Of a DNA stretch of 64,000 nucleotides, positions 53,658-63,593 are shown piece by piece (position 1 is the first letter of the stretch; each line of letters opens with the position of its first letter). The DNA is taken from contig NC_009042.1 of NCBI RefSeq assembly GCF_000209165.1, positions 1,178,001 to 1,242,000 of the forward strand. Direction: 5' to 3'. Both the position numbers and the translations under genes were made by a program. This DNA comes from Scheffersomyces stipitis CBS 6054 (lineage: Eukaryota > Ascomycota > Pichiomycetes > Serinales > Debaryomycetaceae). Under the pieces are notes generated by a model. The model did not search any database and was not told where the DNA came from. It worked only from the letters and a program-made list of their open reading frames with translations.

Positions 53658-56090
53658 ATGACAAACTTACAGTCGCGTTCTGCTTCTCTTTCTACTACCG
53701 TTGACGACTCGTCTATTGTGTCCAGTCCTCCTGCTGCTCTTCCTTCGTTTGGTACCAAGCCAAGCATGAGATCTGCCTCAATCGGCTCGTCTTTCTTCCA
53801 CAAAGACACGCCCAACTTCTTTGGTTCTAAATCGGCTGCTGTTGCTGATACATCCTCTGGATCTATTGAAGAAAAAGAATCGTCGAGTTCTAACACCAAC
53901 ACCAATACTAACGTCAATTCCAACTCAAAAACAGATGCCGTTCTTCCTACGGCTGGTTCGAATGACTTGGATATCGTGGGTGCCATCGGAAATCTCGACT
54001 TGGATGACGATTTTGCTGTAGACTCGAACGAGGCTCTTTCCCAAGGTCATCCTTCCAAGTCCACCACTCCTTTTCTGCAACAATCAACCTTTTTGTATGG
54101 GGACAACGTGAACAGTTACCAGTTCTACCACCCTCATTACCCTCCGCCACCTCACCAAGGCTCGTTGACACCTAACCCCTCTCTTGGAGGCTTTGCTCCT
54201 ACTACCTTTGGAGCTTCAAACACGCCTTCCTCTACTTGGAACAACTCGTTCATTCCTTCGTCTGCTCCTCCATTTACTTATAACAACGCTGGAAACAACG
54301 GTAACAAGGATTTGGCTGCAGATTTGCCCTCTTTTGTCAAGTCTTTTGAACTTCCTTCGACTGACGAATCTGAATCTGGTTCAGGCAATGATAAGAACGC
54401 CGACAAGAGCTCTAACGCATCTAACTCTGCCAATGTCAACTCCAATGTAGCCCTTTTCTCCTCTCCTTTTGGCGGAATCTTGGACTCCCAACTCCATTTT
54501 ATGCCTACTGCCAATCTTTCTGGCGGCCACATGGTCAACGACAAGAACGGTGAATCTGAAAACGACTTGGGCTTGCTGGAGAAGGGCTCCAGCAACTTCC
54601 AGGGATCTTCTCCTCTTGACTTCAATTCCCACCAGATGAACGTTAAGAAAGGAGGCTACGACTTAGCTGGTGTTCCTCCATTTCCTACAGGTTTGAACGA
54701 CAACTTATCGATGCTTCCCAACGTAATGGGTCATCCTGGAGCTCCGGGAGGCCCCATGCCCAACATGTGGAACCAGCAGATGATGAATTCTCAGTTGCAC
54801 CCCACAAATATGAGAAACACCTATGACGGCAGAGGCATGGCTCCTCCACCTCCTCCTCAGAGCGGAATGCATCCTAACCATCACATGATGGGCCAATTCA
54901 ACAACGGTGCCAACTCAGGAACTCGTGGAAACAGCAATAGCAGCGGCAACCACCACAATGGCCGCCACCGTGGCAATTACATGAACGATGGTATGAATGT
55001 CCATCGCAAGATGCACAACAGCATCAACAGTAGCAATGGCCACGGCAGAAGAAAAGGCGACGATGCTTCAAAGTATGCCAATGCCAAATTGAGTGATTTT
55101 ACGGGCGAGATCTTCTCGTTGTGTAAAGACCAGCATGGTTGTAGATTCTTGCAACGTCAGTTGGACTTGGGCCGTGAAGTTGCAGAAGGCAGGAATACCG
55201 ATTCTTCTGTCTTGTCAAACGACATTGCTGCCACTATGATATTCAACGAAATCTACTTGAAAATTGTTGAATTGATGACGGATCCGTTCGGCAACTACTT
55301 GATTCAGAAGTTATTTGAGAACGTTTCCGTAGACCAGAGAATTATCTTGGTCAAAAACGCCGCTCCTGAGTTCATTCGTATTGCATTAGATCCACACGGT
55401 ACGAGAGCTTTGCAAAAGTTGGTGGAGTGCATTTCTACCGAAGAGGAGTCGAAGTTGATTATTGGTTCCTTGAGCCCTCATATTGTATCTTTATCGAGAG
55501 ACTTGAACGGTAACCATGTAGTACAGAAGTGTTTGCAGAAGTTGAAGCCGGAAGAGAACCAGTTCATCTTCGAAACAGCATCATTGCATTGCAACGAAAT
55601 CGCTACTCACAGACACGGCTGTTGTGTCTTACAGAGATGTTTGGACCACGGCAACTCGGACCAACGTAGGCAGTTGTCGTTAAAGGTGGCTGAAAATGCC
55701 ACCAACTTATCGCTTGACCCATTCGGCAACTACGTAGTTCAGTATGTCTTGTCCAGAGGTGACGAGGGATCGATCCAGATCATCATGGATCACATCAAGT
55801 CCAACATCATTTCTTTATCGCTCCACAAATTCGGTTCCAACGTCATTGAAAAGTCGTTGAGAATCAACAAGTTGACCAACACCTTGATCGACGTCTTGTT
55901 GAAGCACCAGGACAGATTCTCGGACATGTTGAATGACGCCTTTGGTAACTACGTGTTGCAAACCAGTTTGGATGTAGCCAATCCGCAGGACTTGAACAGC
56001 TTGTCTCAAGCGTTGCAGCCCTTGTTGCCCAATATCAAGAATACTCCTCATGGCAGAAGGATTATGACCAAGATCCAGAGCATTATGTGA
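53658..56090 (+). CDS. PUF4: Pumilio-family mRNA-binding protein
   Basis: An 810-residue protein from the ATG at 53658; the ORF opens earlier at 53553, but those residues are hydrophobic and AT-driven, unlike the Ser-rich start MTNLQSRSASLSTTVDDSS. The N-terminal 470 residues are low complexity, rich in Asn, Ser, Pro and Gly. The PUF domain covers about residues 471-810, with eight repeats carrying the base-reading triplets: KDQHGCRFLQRQL, TDPFGNYLIQKLF, LDPHGTRALQKLV, RDLNGNHVVQKCL, THRHGCCVLQRCL, LDPFGNYVVQYVL, LHKFGSNVIEKSL and NDAFGNYVLQTSL. Repeat order and KLKPEENQFIF match yeast Puf4, which binds 3'-UTR elements and promotes decay of ribosome-biogenesis mRNAs. Puf4 rather than Mpt5 is chosen by these motifs. 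Confidence 0.92.
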   Translation: MTNLQSRSASLSTTVDDSSIVSSPPAALPSFGTKPSMRSASIGSSFFHKDTPNFFGSKSAAVADTSSGSIEEKESSSSNTNTNTNVNSNSKTDAVLPTAGSNDLDIVGAIGNLDLDDDFAVDSNEALSQGHPSKSTTPFLQQSTFLYGDNVNSYQFYHPHYPPPPHQGSLTPNPSLGGFAPTTFGASNTPSSTWNNSFIPSSAPPFTYNNAGNNGNKDLAADLPSFVKSFELPSTDESESGSGNDKNADKSSNASNSANVNSNVALFSSPFGGILDSQLHFMPTANLSGGHMVNDKNGESENDLGLLEKGSSNFQGSSPLDFNSHQMNVKKGGYDLAGVPPFPTGLNDNLSMLPNVMGHPGAPGGPMPNMWNQQMMNSQLHPTNMRNTYDGRGMAPPPPPQSGMHPNHHMMGQFNNGANSGTRGNSNSSGNHHNGRHRGNYMNDGMNVHRKMHNSINSSNGHGRRKGDDASKYANAKLSDFTGEIFSLCKDQHGCRFLQRQLDLGREVAEGRNTDSSVLSNDIAATMIFNEIYLKIVELMTDPFGNYLIQKLFENVSVDQRIILVKNAAPEFIRIALDPHGTRALQKLVECISTEEESKLIIGSLSPHIVSLSRDLNGNHVVQKCLQKLKPEENQFIFETASLHCNEIATHRHGCCVLQRCLDHGNSDQRRQLSLKVAENATNLSLDPFGNYVVQYVLSRGDEGSIQIIMDHIKSNIISLSLHKFGSNVIEKSLRINKLTNTLIDVLLKHQDRFSDMLNDAFGNYVLQTSLDVANPQDLNSLSQALQPLLPNIKNTPHGRRIMTKIQSIM

Positions 56091-57298
56091 GGTTTGCTTG
56101 TTGTGCCATTTTTGTCTTGACGAAAGTCTTGCTTGTTTATATAGCTGTATTTTAGACTGTACATTATACGGAAGCATACTATGTATGATTAATATAATTA
56201 TGATAGCGTAATTAGAAGTGCTAGAGAGATACAAATATTTAGAGGTACGAAGACAGAGGTAGAAAGTAGCCGTATTAGGACTCTACGCAATTGAAACATT
56301 GGATTTCTAGTAATATGTAGCGTAGAAATTATTTTGAGCTTGAGCTTGTATTTGATTTGTAAATCTCGGGCGAGTTTTTCCTTGGGGAATACCAGAAGAT
56401 AGAGGCGCAGATGAATATAAAGCACATGTCATGAGAGACCTCATTGTTGCAGCCCTCCTCTATGGCTGAATATGTCCTCCCAAATCAGCCTATCAACTGC
56501 TCTATTGAAGGATGCATTTGTTCTTGCTGTGAGCGAAGATTCTGCTACAGATTTCTTCACTCATGCATTAAACGCACAGCGGTTCCCCAATTGGCTGCGA
56601 CAACTACGAAATCAGGATAAGATCTCAAAGACAACGGCAAGATATTGTCCATTGTCTACTATTTGCAAAGTTAGGAATAGAGGTTCGAGATAAGCGAGAC
56701 TACGGCAAGCTGGCGAAGTTGATAATTACACTTTTAGGTTTGTAGCTATGCAATAACAAAATTCTACTCCAAAAGGGCTCCGGCTTCAGCTATTGCGGTA
56801 CATGCTCAACGGACCTAGAACCCTCCTTAAGTACGCCTGAGCAAGGCCAGAATGGGTTTTAGAGTTGTGGAGTTGCACAGTTAAGAAAAATGTTAGAACT
56901 TTTAGGATTGTCCATAAATTGAGCTATAAAAGGAAGTTACAAGATAAGGCAGGCACCATTATATAGGTAGAATTATACAGAATACATACAATTAGAGGTC
57001 TATGGATGCTGGACTATAAATAGAATGGTGATTTGTCTTTAACACCCAAATGAAATTGAAGTAGGAAATTGCAATCGATAAGGTTGCATTTACTTTATAA
57101 CCGCTTGCCGCACCAAAAAATAACATAATGGTGCTGAATAATATTCTATTTTGTGAGAATATTATTTAGACTAGGTACTTGTGTCAAATTTCACTATTAA
57201 CTAAACGGCTTTCCTTATTTTTCAAAGTCTTGTTCCATTCTTCTTTTCTTTTATCGTACAATTATTGTTGATCTTCACTATCTGTAGATCTGTCGCTC
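56091..57298. other. Intergenic between PUF4 and the LYS14-like gene, with a candidate small gene
   Basis: About 1.2 kb. It contains the candidate frameshifted gene 56472-56745. The remaining DNA is AT-rich and no other feature is seen. Confidence 0.5.
56472..56745 (+). CDS. Candidate small gene needing a +1 frameshift, or broken gene
   Basis: The first frame starts at ATG 56472 and reads a helical, protein-like stretch (MSSQISLSTALLKDAF, SEDSATDFFTHALNAQRFPNWLRQL) for about 48 codons before its character changes; it stops at 56693. The +1 frame is open from about 56569 to the TAG at 56745 and reads QRQRQDIVHCLLFAKLGI, EVRDKRDYGKLAKLIITLLGL, also protein-like. The two join if one base is skipped between about 56590 and 56616, giving about 90 residues. 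No GT-AG intron fits the overlap. It could be a programmed +1 shift (as in yeast EST3 or OAZ1), a pseudogene, or an assembly error. No family recognised. Confidence 0.35.
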
Positions 57299-59947
57299 AT
57301 GGGAAGCGTCAAATCGGAGGCGGCAAGACGGCCCGCACCCCACACCGGCCAGTTCAAGATGAAGCTCTCCTCCACAGAATCTATGTCCAACCAGACAAGC
57401 TTCGCTCTGATAAGTACGTCTGTATCATCCGACGATTCACCTTCTACGTCTGGTAGTTCGTCTAAACCGAAAATGAAAAAGAGAAAGTATTCCCGTGGTG
57501 GCTGTCGTGAGTGTAAAAGGCGGAAGATGAAGTGTGACGAAGGAAAGCCACATTGCCATAACTGTTCCCGGCTACTGAAGGTCTGCGTCTATGAACAGAA
57601 ACAGAAGTTCCGATTCGAAAACATCCAGACCGGTGGAACTAATGACGGCGATGAAAATCACACTCTGAACCAAGAGCAAGATAATGTCCACAATATTCAA
57701 CATCTTCAGAGTGTTCAAAATCACAGTCACAAAAACCAGAACCAAAAGCAGCTCTCTCACGAACAATTAATACTGCCAAACGATCAGAATATAAGCGTAC
57801 GAGGAATGATTCCAACTAATGGGAATGCGATTACTATGCGTTTCTACAAGCCTGAGGATCGCGAGTCCGGGAACTTCTCATCTTCGAACACTGAAATAGA
57901 TACTCATCCAACCAACAATTCGAACCAGCACCTTTTGCAGACGGACACTCCTCGAGGATCCCAGCCGAGGACTCCCGGATACAATTCCAATACCTCGTCG
58001 CCCTACAACAAAAGAGTACCGTTCAAGAACACTATATCAGATATACTTACTCCTACGGAAGACGGAGTCACTACGCCAGGCATAAATAATGACCAATTTA
58101 ATGTAGAAGTTATCCAGACGCTTTTTGATGATGCGCTGGTGTTGGTGAACGATATAAATGGCTTTGTAGCACTCGATTTTGCTGACTCAGTTACAGGAGC
58201 TCTTGGAAATCTGGACATGCATTACAAGACAGAATCCATTGCTGAAAACGATTCCAACAAGTCAGAAAGTTATGAAAACCACCACTTCATCATGGACGAA
58301 TTTCTGAACAAATTGAACGTTAATACAAGCCCATACGAAGAAAATGGAACTGACCTGCTGCAGTCTTTCTTCATTAAAGATGACATAGACTTGTCGATAT
58401 CGAATAGTGAACTCGTTCACAAAACATTACAGCACTACGACTTGTCTGGACCTCATATCACCTACTTAAATTCACTTACCAAAACCGACTTGTCGTACCA
58501 TATGTTCCCGTTTGCATCATCTGTAGAATCCAACGAAGTAATTAAGATTCTCTTGAGGTATCTGAACGGTTGCCCCTACTTGTTAACTTCGTTGCTTGCC
58601 ATATCTGCGACTTTCCAGTTCAACCAGACTGGGAAACAGGTGCACGACTACAGTAGGAACAAATATATAAAAGTGTGCTTGAAGACTCTAGGCGAGGCTT
58701 TTGCCAACAGCGATAGACTCCCCAACAAACTAGCCAACAACATTGAGCGATTGCTTCTCACTGTATTAGTACTCACTTCGAACTTTACGGCTACAACTTA
58801 CAGTCAGAATGGTGATTTGCTCAACTCTTGGAAAACACATTTGCGAGGAGCCAAGGACTTGATGCTCAAATATAGCCAGATAGAGAAGAATCAGAAAATC
58901 GTGTGTAATTCCGCAGGATTGGCTCTAGCTAAGTCGTGGTTCTTTGCTATCGAGTCAATGGCAGGTTTGAATTCATCTTTGGGAGGGACATTGACTCAGA
59001 AATCAGGTGAGCTTCCGGAAGACTCTGATGCCAAAGATGACTGTAACAATAGCTTGTTTTCTGCCACGGGATACTACAACAGAGAAAGAAATCCAAAATA
59101 CCACGATGCTCTTGTTGAGATCGGTTTGTTGACCGAGTCCCAGAATAGATCCCTGACTCCATTCAACCTTTTCATCGGATATTCGGTGCAAGTGATAGCA
59201 TTAATACAAGAATTTATTAAGGCCCTAGATTTCTTGAGGGACAACCATGGTGGGCAATTGGATTCTTCAAAAATAGCCAAGATTATGTCATTGATCCATG
59301 AAACAAGAAAGAATGAAATCGCCCCTCAGGTTTCCAAAAAAACTTATATCATTCCTCCAACTAGTCCAGCACACCCCAACTACCCAAAGAACAGAGCTGA
59401 TGCTGTCGTATTACCTCTGTCCGCTTATGACCGACGCATAAGTTCGTCAGGAGAAGAAACGGTGTATTCTTGGTTTGATCTCAGTGAACAATTACATGTA
59501 GACGTCTTGTATCTACGATTGTTATGTACCAAAGGTTTGCTCAAGCTTCCAAGATGTCACCGCCTCGTCAAAGATCTTGTTTCCAAGATATTGAAATCAA
59601 CATTCTTCATCTCGCTGAAGGACTCAGAGGAGTATATAAAAGATTCGCAATCCAACGACAATTTGGTTGAAACAGAACATTTTTATTTATCAAAGAAAGC
59701 ATTTGACACTCGGACCATCATGATTCAGTCTCCTCTCAAACTTTGTTCAAGGTTGGTAGACGATGAATTGGACTTTGAGAAAATCGAGATTTTCTTCCTT
59801 GGATTAATCAAACTAGGAAATGGAAGTGCGTTGACTTCACTTGACTTACTCTACAAGTTTAGAGAACGAGCAAGAGCTCGTGCCAAGGGAGGAAACGATT
59901 TGATTGAAAAGGAAATTAGCGACGAAGAGGTGATTACGTTTGCATGA
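57299..59947 (+). CDS. Zn2Cys6 transcription factor, LYS14-like
   Basis: An 882-residue fungal binuclear-cluster regulator. The zinc cluster is at residues 69-96: C69-x2-C72-x6-C79-x6-C86-x2-C89-x6-C96 (GGCRECKRRKMKCDEGKPHC then HNCSRLLKVC). The preceding KKRKYSRGG and the CKRRKMKCDEGKPHCHNCSRL pattern fit the Lys14 family, whose founder activates lysine biosynthesis genes in S. cerevisiae. Residues about 100-240 are disordered, Asn/Gln-rich. The rest is the helical middle-homology region (for example NEVIKILLRYLNGCPYLLTSLLAISATFQFN, WKTHLRGAKDLMLKYSQIEKN and AGLALAKSWFFAIESMAGLNSSLGG). CTG-clade yeasts have several LYS14-like genes with other targets, so no symbol is given. A second ATG at 57359 could be the start. 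Confidence 0.9.
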   Translation: MGSVKSEAARRPAPHTGQFKMKLSSTESMSNQTSFALISTSVSSDDSPSTSGSSSKPKMKKRKYSRGGCRECKRRKMKCDEGKPHCHNCSRLLKVCVYEQKQKFRFENIQTGGTNDGDENHTLNQEQDNVHNIQHLQSVQNHSHKNQNQKQLSHEQLILPNDQNISVRGMIPTNGNAITMRFYKPEDRESGNFSSSNTEIDTHPTNNSNQHLLQTDTPRGSQPRTPGYNSNTSSPYNKRVPFKNTISDILTPTEDGVTTPGINNDQFNVEVIQTLFDDALVLVNDINGFVALDFADSVTGALGNLDMHYKTESIAENDSNKSESYENHHFIMDEFLNKLNVNTSPYEENGTDLLQSFFIKDDIDLSISNSELVHKTLQHYDLSGPHITYLNSLTKTDLSYHMFPFASSVESNEVIKILLRYLNGCPYLLTSLLAISATFQFNQTGKQVHDYSRNKYIKVCLKTLGEAFANSDRLPNKLANNIERLLLTVLVLTSNFTATTYSQNGDLLNSWKTHLRGAKDLMLKYSQIEKNQKIVCNSAGLALAKSWFFAIESMAGLNSSLGGTLTQKSGELPEDSDAKDDCNNSLFSATGYYNRERNPKYHDALVEIGLLTESQNRSLTPFNLFIGYSVQVIALIQEFIKALDFLRDNHGGQLDSSKIAKIMSLIHETRKNEIAPQVSKKTYIIPPTSPAHPNYPKNRADAVVLPLSAYDRRISSSGEETVYSWFDLSEQLHVDVLYLRLLCTKGLLKLPRCHRLVKDLVSKILKSTFFISLKDSEEYIKDSQSNDNLVETEHFYLSKKAFDTRTIMIQSPLKLCSRLVDDELDFEKIEIFFLGLIKLGNGSALTSLDLLYKFRERARARAKGGNDLIEKEISDEEVITFA

Positions 59948-60485
59948 TTGGTGGTCTACATAGAACAATGGATTTAAATGGCAGACATTTCAGACACGTA
60001 GGAAAGTAGATAGAAATGGGAACAGTTCATGTGCTGTCAGCATTATAAACAAGTAAAGTCTTGCCATTATAAGTAAGCAGAATATGCTATTTTAGAGTAA
60101 CCTACTATATTTATGGTGAGATTTGGCTGCGAAATTTTAGTTGCAGAAGATGCAATAAATCCGTTGAAGCTTGGAACCAAAGAAAGGGTTGCAAGGATTG
60201 TTACTACTGATCGAAGGACTTAGGGGGCACGAAGGGCCTATAAAGTATGGAGTATGGAAATGTTTGGCTACTCTGGTATATATGTAAATTAGCGGATAAA
60301 ATGTATGGACATATTTGCAAAGTAGGCGGTGAATATAGGTGTATTTTTAAAAAATTTTGGATCCTGAAGAGACTCATAGATTCTTTCAGATCAATATATC
60401 GTGAATGGGGGTCAAATATCTCCCATTCAGACGTTTGCCTACCTCTGGACAACCGGAAGGTATTCCGCTACCCAGCCAGGAATGC

Positions 60486-60492
60486 TCGTATA
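60486..60492 (+). promoter_or_regulatory. Sterol-response element 1 (TCGTATA)
   Basis: Exact match to the Upc2/Ecm22 core TCGTATA, about 520 bp before the ERG4 ATG. Clustered with two more copies, which makes chance less likely. Confidence 0.6.
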
Positions 60493-60696
60493 GAAAATGC
60501 TAACTCAGGCACCTGCAGACGGTAGATAATATTAGCGGTGTCGAGATCGTTAGACAAGTGGACAAGTAAGTAGCACTTGTACACACAAAATCGGTGCCGT
60601 TCTTCCTACCTGGATCGGAAATCCCAAATGAACAGTATGGGGAACTATTGAATGCACTGATATGTTTTTCCGTAACCCGAAATTGCAATTGTGTGT

Positions 60697-60724
60697 TCGT
60701 ATAGAGAGTAAAACTTCTATACGA
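60697..60724. promoter_or_regulatory. Inverted pair of sterol-response elements
   Basis: TCGTATA on the plus strand (60697-60703) and TATACGA, its reverse complement, at 60718-60724. They lie 285-312 bp before the ERG4 start. Upc2 is known to bind such sites in ergosterol genes of Saccharomyces and Candida; use here is inferred. Confidence 0.7.
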
Positions 60725-61008
60725 TTTGTATGCACCTTTGACAACTGTGCGTATTTATTTTTTTGTACTGCGCGAAAAGTTTGGTACATACAAAATTTCA
60801 CCGATTGTATGTAGACTGCCGATTCTGTTTATATTTATTGAAATCACTTCATTCTTCCATTTGTTTGAACAATAATTTGTTCTTCTTTTTCTTTTCTTCC
60901 TTTCTTCCTTCGTTTGTATAACTACGTTTCTTTCTTGTTTCGTTTAGATATCTTCCAACGAGTCTGCCAACGTTCAACGACTGTCGTCTAGATCATTTTC
61001 TTTCCACG

Positions 61009-62448
61009 ATGTCTGAATCAGAAAACCTATTGCTCAGCGAAGCCTCGGCTCCAGCCGTTGAAAATTCGGCCATACCACCAATCGCAGATGAAGAAGTTGT
61101 CCGTCCAGGCTATTTGCCAAAAGACAAGATTGAATGGGAATTTGGCGGTCCAGTTGGTGCCTTGGGCATGATGGGAGGCTTTCCTCTTCTCATGTGGTAC
61201 ATGTGGATCTCAGCCCAGTTCTACAATGGGTACCCAGCTTGGCCAAGCGAGGGCCAGGAATGGTCCGACTTCCTTGGTGATCTCTTCGGCTATTTCTATG
61301 AATACGGACTTCCCACTTTTGGCGTCTGGTTCTTCTTCACTACTTTCATCTTAGTCCAGGCATTGTTCTACTTGACATTGCCAGGTGTCTGGACCAAGGG
61401 TCAGCCGTTGACCCACTTGAACAATAAGCAGTTGCCCTACTTCTGTAACGCCATCTGGTCGTTCTACACTTCGATAGTTCTTGCCTTAGTTATGCACTTC
61501 ACTGGCTTCTTCAAGCTCACCTATGTCTTGGACAACTTTGGAGCCATCATGACTACGGCCATCGTATACGGGATCGTCCTTTCCATCGCATTGTACATCG
61601 TTTGTGTCTACGTCACTGGTGACTATCACAGAATGTCTGGCAATGTCGTTTATGACATCTTCATGGGTGCTCCATTGAACCCCAGAATAGGCAAGTACTT
61701 AGATCTCAAGATGTTCTTTGAAGTCAGAATCCCCTGGTTCATCTTGTTCTTCTTGTCATTATCTTTGTGTATCAAACAGTACGAGACATACGGATATGTG
61801 TCACCCCAAGCTGTGTTCGTCTTGTATGCCCATTGGTTGTACAGCAATGCCTGTGCCAAAGGAGAAGAGTTGATCGTTCCTACTTGGGATATGGCCTACG
61901 AGAAGTTTGGCTTCATGTTACTATTCTGGAACATTGCTGGAGTTCCATTCACTTACTGTCACTGTACGTTATACTTGGCCTACCACGATCCAAAGGAGTA
62001 CGAAGCATCACCTGTTTGGGTTGCATTCTTGTTTATTCTCTTGTCAGTAGCCTATTATTTCTTCGATACTGGTAATCGTCAAAAAAACAGTTTCAGAAGA
62101 CAAATGGCAGGCAACGCTACTCTTCGTAAAACGTTCCCATACTTACCCTACTCTGACTTGGTCAATCCAAAGTACATTAAATGTGAAAACGGCTCTCTCT
62201 TGTTAACTGACGGTTGGTACGTCTATGCTAGAAAGATGCACTACACTGCTGACTACACTCAAGCATTGACATGGGGCTTGATCTGCGGATTTAAGTCGCC
62301 ATTCCCTTGGTTTTTCCCTGTCTTCTTCTTGATAGTATTGGTCCACAGAGCCTATAGAGACCAGAGAAAATGTGCCAGAAAGTACGGCAAGGACTGGGAC
62401 AGATACTTAGAAGCCTGCCCATATATGTTCATTCCATATGTGTGGTAG
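61009..62448 (+). CDS. ERG4: Delta(24(24(1)))-sterol reductase, last step of ergosterol synthesis
   Basis: A 479-residue ER membrane enzyme (473 in S. cerevisiae) that uses NADPH to reduce the C24(28) double bond and form ergosterol. The start has [25 protein letters not shown]. Eight to nine membrane helices follow. The conserved [44 protein letters not shown] segment and the sterol-reductase C-terminal signature ([31 protein letters not shown], then [30 protein letters not shown]) are diagnostic. ERG4, rather than ERG24 or ERG3, follows from the [10 protein letters not shown] and final IPYVW motifs. Upstream sterol-response sites suggest sterol-level control. It converges on SCL1. Confidence 0.96.
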   Translation: MSESENLLLSEASAPAVENSAIPPIADEEVVRPGYLPKDKIEWEFGGPVGALGMMGGFPLLMWYMWISAQFYNGYPAWPSEGQEWSDFLGDLFGYFYEYGLPTFGVWFFFTTFILVQALFYLTLPGVWTKGQPLTHLNNKQLPYFCNAIWSFYTSIVLALVMHFTGFFKLTYVLDNFGAIMTTAIVYGIVLSIALYIVCVYVTGDYHRMSGNVVYDIFMGAPLNPRIGKYLDLKMFFEVRIPWFILFFLSLSLCIKQYETYGYVSPQAVFVLYAHWLYSNACAKGEELIVPTWDMAYEKFGFMLLFWNIAGVPFTYCHCTLYLAYHDPKEYEASPVWVAFLFILLSVAYYFFDTGNRQKNSFRRQMAGNATLRKTFPYLPYSDLVNPKYIKCENGSLLLTDGWYVYARKMHYTADYTQALTWGLICGFKSPFPWFFPVFFLIVLVHRAYRDQRKCARKYGKDWDRYLEACPYMFIPYVW

Positions 62449-62849
62449 GTTTAGAAGCTATAAAGTGCTATAGAATGCTATAAATGCTACTAAAAAAGCT
62501 ATTCAGCTACAAAAAGGTTATTGAGGCGAAAGCAAAGGCTCAATAGGGCTCAAAAAGTTTTATAAGTTTTTAAAAGTAATCTCATCAAATACTACGGAAA
62601 TTTAACCGAAAAGTAGAAAGCTGAGACCGTCATGGATATTTCTCTGATGCAATCTCTAAGTGGTCAAACGAAGGCGTAATTCGACTAGCTACGGAAAAAT
62701 GATATCCAGTTAGCAGATATATTAAAGTTTTTCTATTTCTAAGTTGATATCCCTTTATCTCCAATAAGTTGATAAGCTCAATATCATCATTTTTATTAGC
62801 TAGACATAGACTAATATTGTACAATACTCCAGGATTACAAAATTCACAC
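62449..62849. other. Convergent intergenic region ERG4/SCL1
   Basis: 401 bases of AT-rich DNA containing both 3' ends and a degenerate 10-bp repeat just after ERG4. No gene seen. Confidence 0.5.
62457..62515. repeat. Degenerate GCTATA tandem repeat
   Basis: Six imperfect units of about 8-11 bp beginning GCTAT or GCTAC (GCTATAAAGT, GCTATAGAAT, GCTATAAAT and so on) start 8 bases after the ERG4 stop. Likely local slippage; it could also contain 3'-end formation signals (TATA-rich). Confidence 0.65.
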
Positions 62850-63593
62850 TCAATCCTGTTCTGCAATGGCCACTAATCTTTCGTCTATTTCATCAGAGGT
62901 CAAGATACGGAAACCATCTGCTGTGGCTACCCCGATTTCAATGTCGTTCTTTCTGAAGTCTGTGCCCAACACAGAGCTCAATGCAGTGATGGCAAACTCT
63001 ACAGTGGCCTTCCAGTCACCCTTGACGTGGTCGGTTTTCTTGAATTTCTTTTCCAAGTAGGTAGTAGCTTCTTGTTGTTTGGGACCAGTAGCTACAGCCT
63101 TGACCCCAGTGTAGTAGCCAGCAGGGTCGCATTTAAAGATCTGGGGTCCCCTGTTTTCATCTTCGAAATCAACCTGACAGAATGTCAAAGCAACACCCAA
63201 TGGACGCATGTATGCTCTCTGGGTGTATAGTTGCGAAATATTGGCCATTCTCTTAGCTAACGACTCTACAGGCATCTCGTAGCCATACTTGTATCTAAAT
63301 TCTGTAGCCTCAGATCTTGCTCTTAAAGCTTGTGATCTGGCATCAGCAATCGATCCTGTAGCGACCAAACCAATAGAGGGCGTAATCTTGAAGAGATATG
63401 ACACAGTCTTGGGATCCAACAACTTATCGGGAATCTTCTTTTGTGAAATCAACACAGCAGAGTCTTTACCAGAAACTCCCAACGACGTGATATTGGACGA
63501 ATTGATAGCCTTGAAAGCGTATTCAACCTGATACAATCTGCCCTCCGGCGAAAAAATGGTGATATGTCTGTCGAAACCAGCAGATCCTGACAT
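62850..63593 (-). CDS. SCL1: 20S proteasome subunit alpha 1
   Basis: A 247-residue alpha-type proteasome subunit (252 in S. cerevisiae). The N terminus [29 protein letters not shown] is the alpha-subunit signature that builds the gate of the core particle. Further matches to Scl1/alpha6-type human PSMA6 are [103 protein letters not shown] and the end [10 protein letters not shown], nearly identical to yeast. The outer alpha ring is not catalytic. No intron is seen and the start is clear. I saw no Rpn4-type site by eye in the 400 bases upstream. Confidence 0.97.
   Translation of the reverse strand: MSGSAGFDRHITIFSPEGRLYQVEYAFKAINSSNITSLGVSGKDSAVLISQKKIPDKLLDPKTVSYLFKITPSIGLVATGSIADARSQALRARSEATEFRYKYGYEMPVESLAKRMANISQLYTQRAYMRPLGVALTFCQVDFEDENRGPQIFKCDPAGYYTGVKAVATGPKQQEATTYLEKKFKKTDHVKGDWKATVEFAITALSSVLGTDFRKNDIEIGVATADGFRILTSDEIDERLVAIAEQD

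Larger units (their letters stand above)
59948..61008. promoter_or_regulatory. LYS14-like 3' flank and ERG4 promoter
   Basis: 1.06 kb without a gene. The right half holds three copies of the sterol-response core TCGTATA (one inverted) between 60486 and 60724, and the last 150 bases before ERG4 are T/C-rich (TTCTTTTTCTTTTCTTCC-like). Confidence 0.7.
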
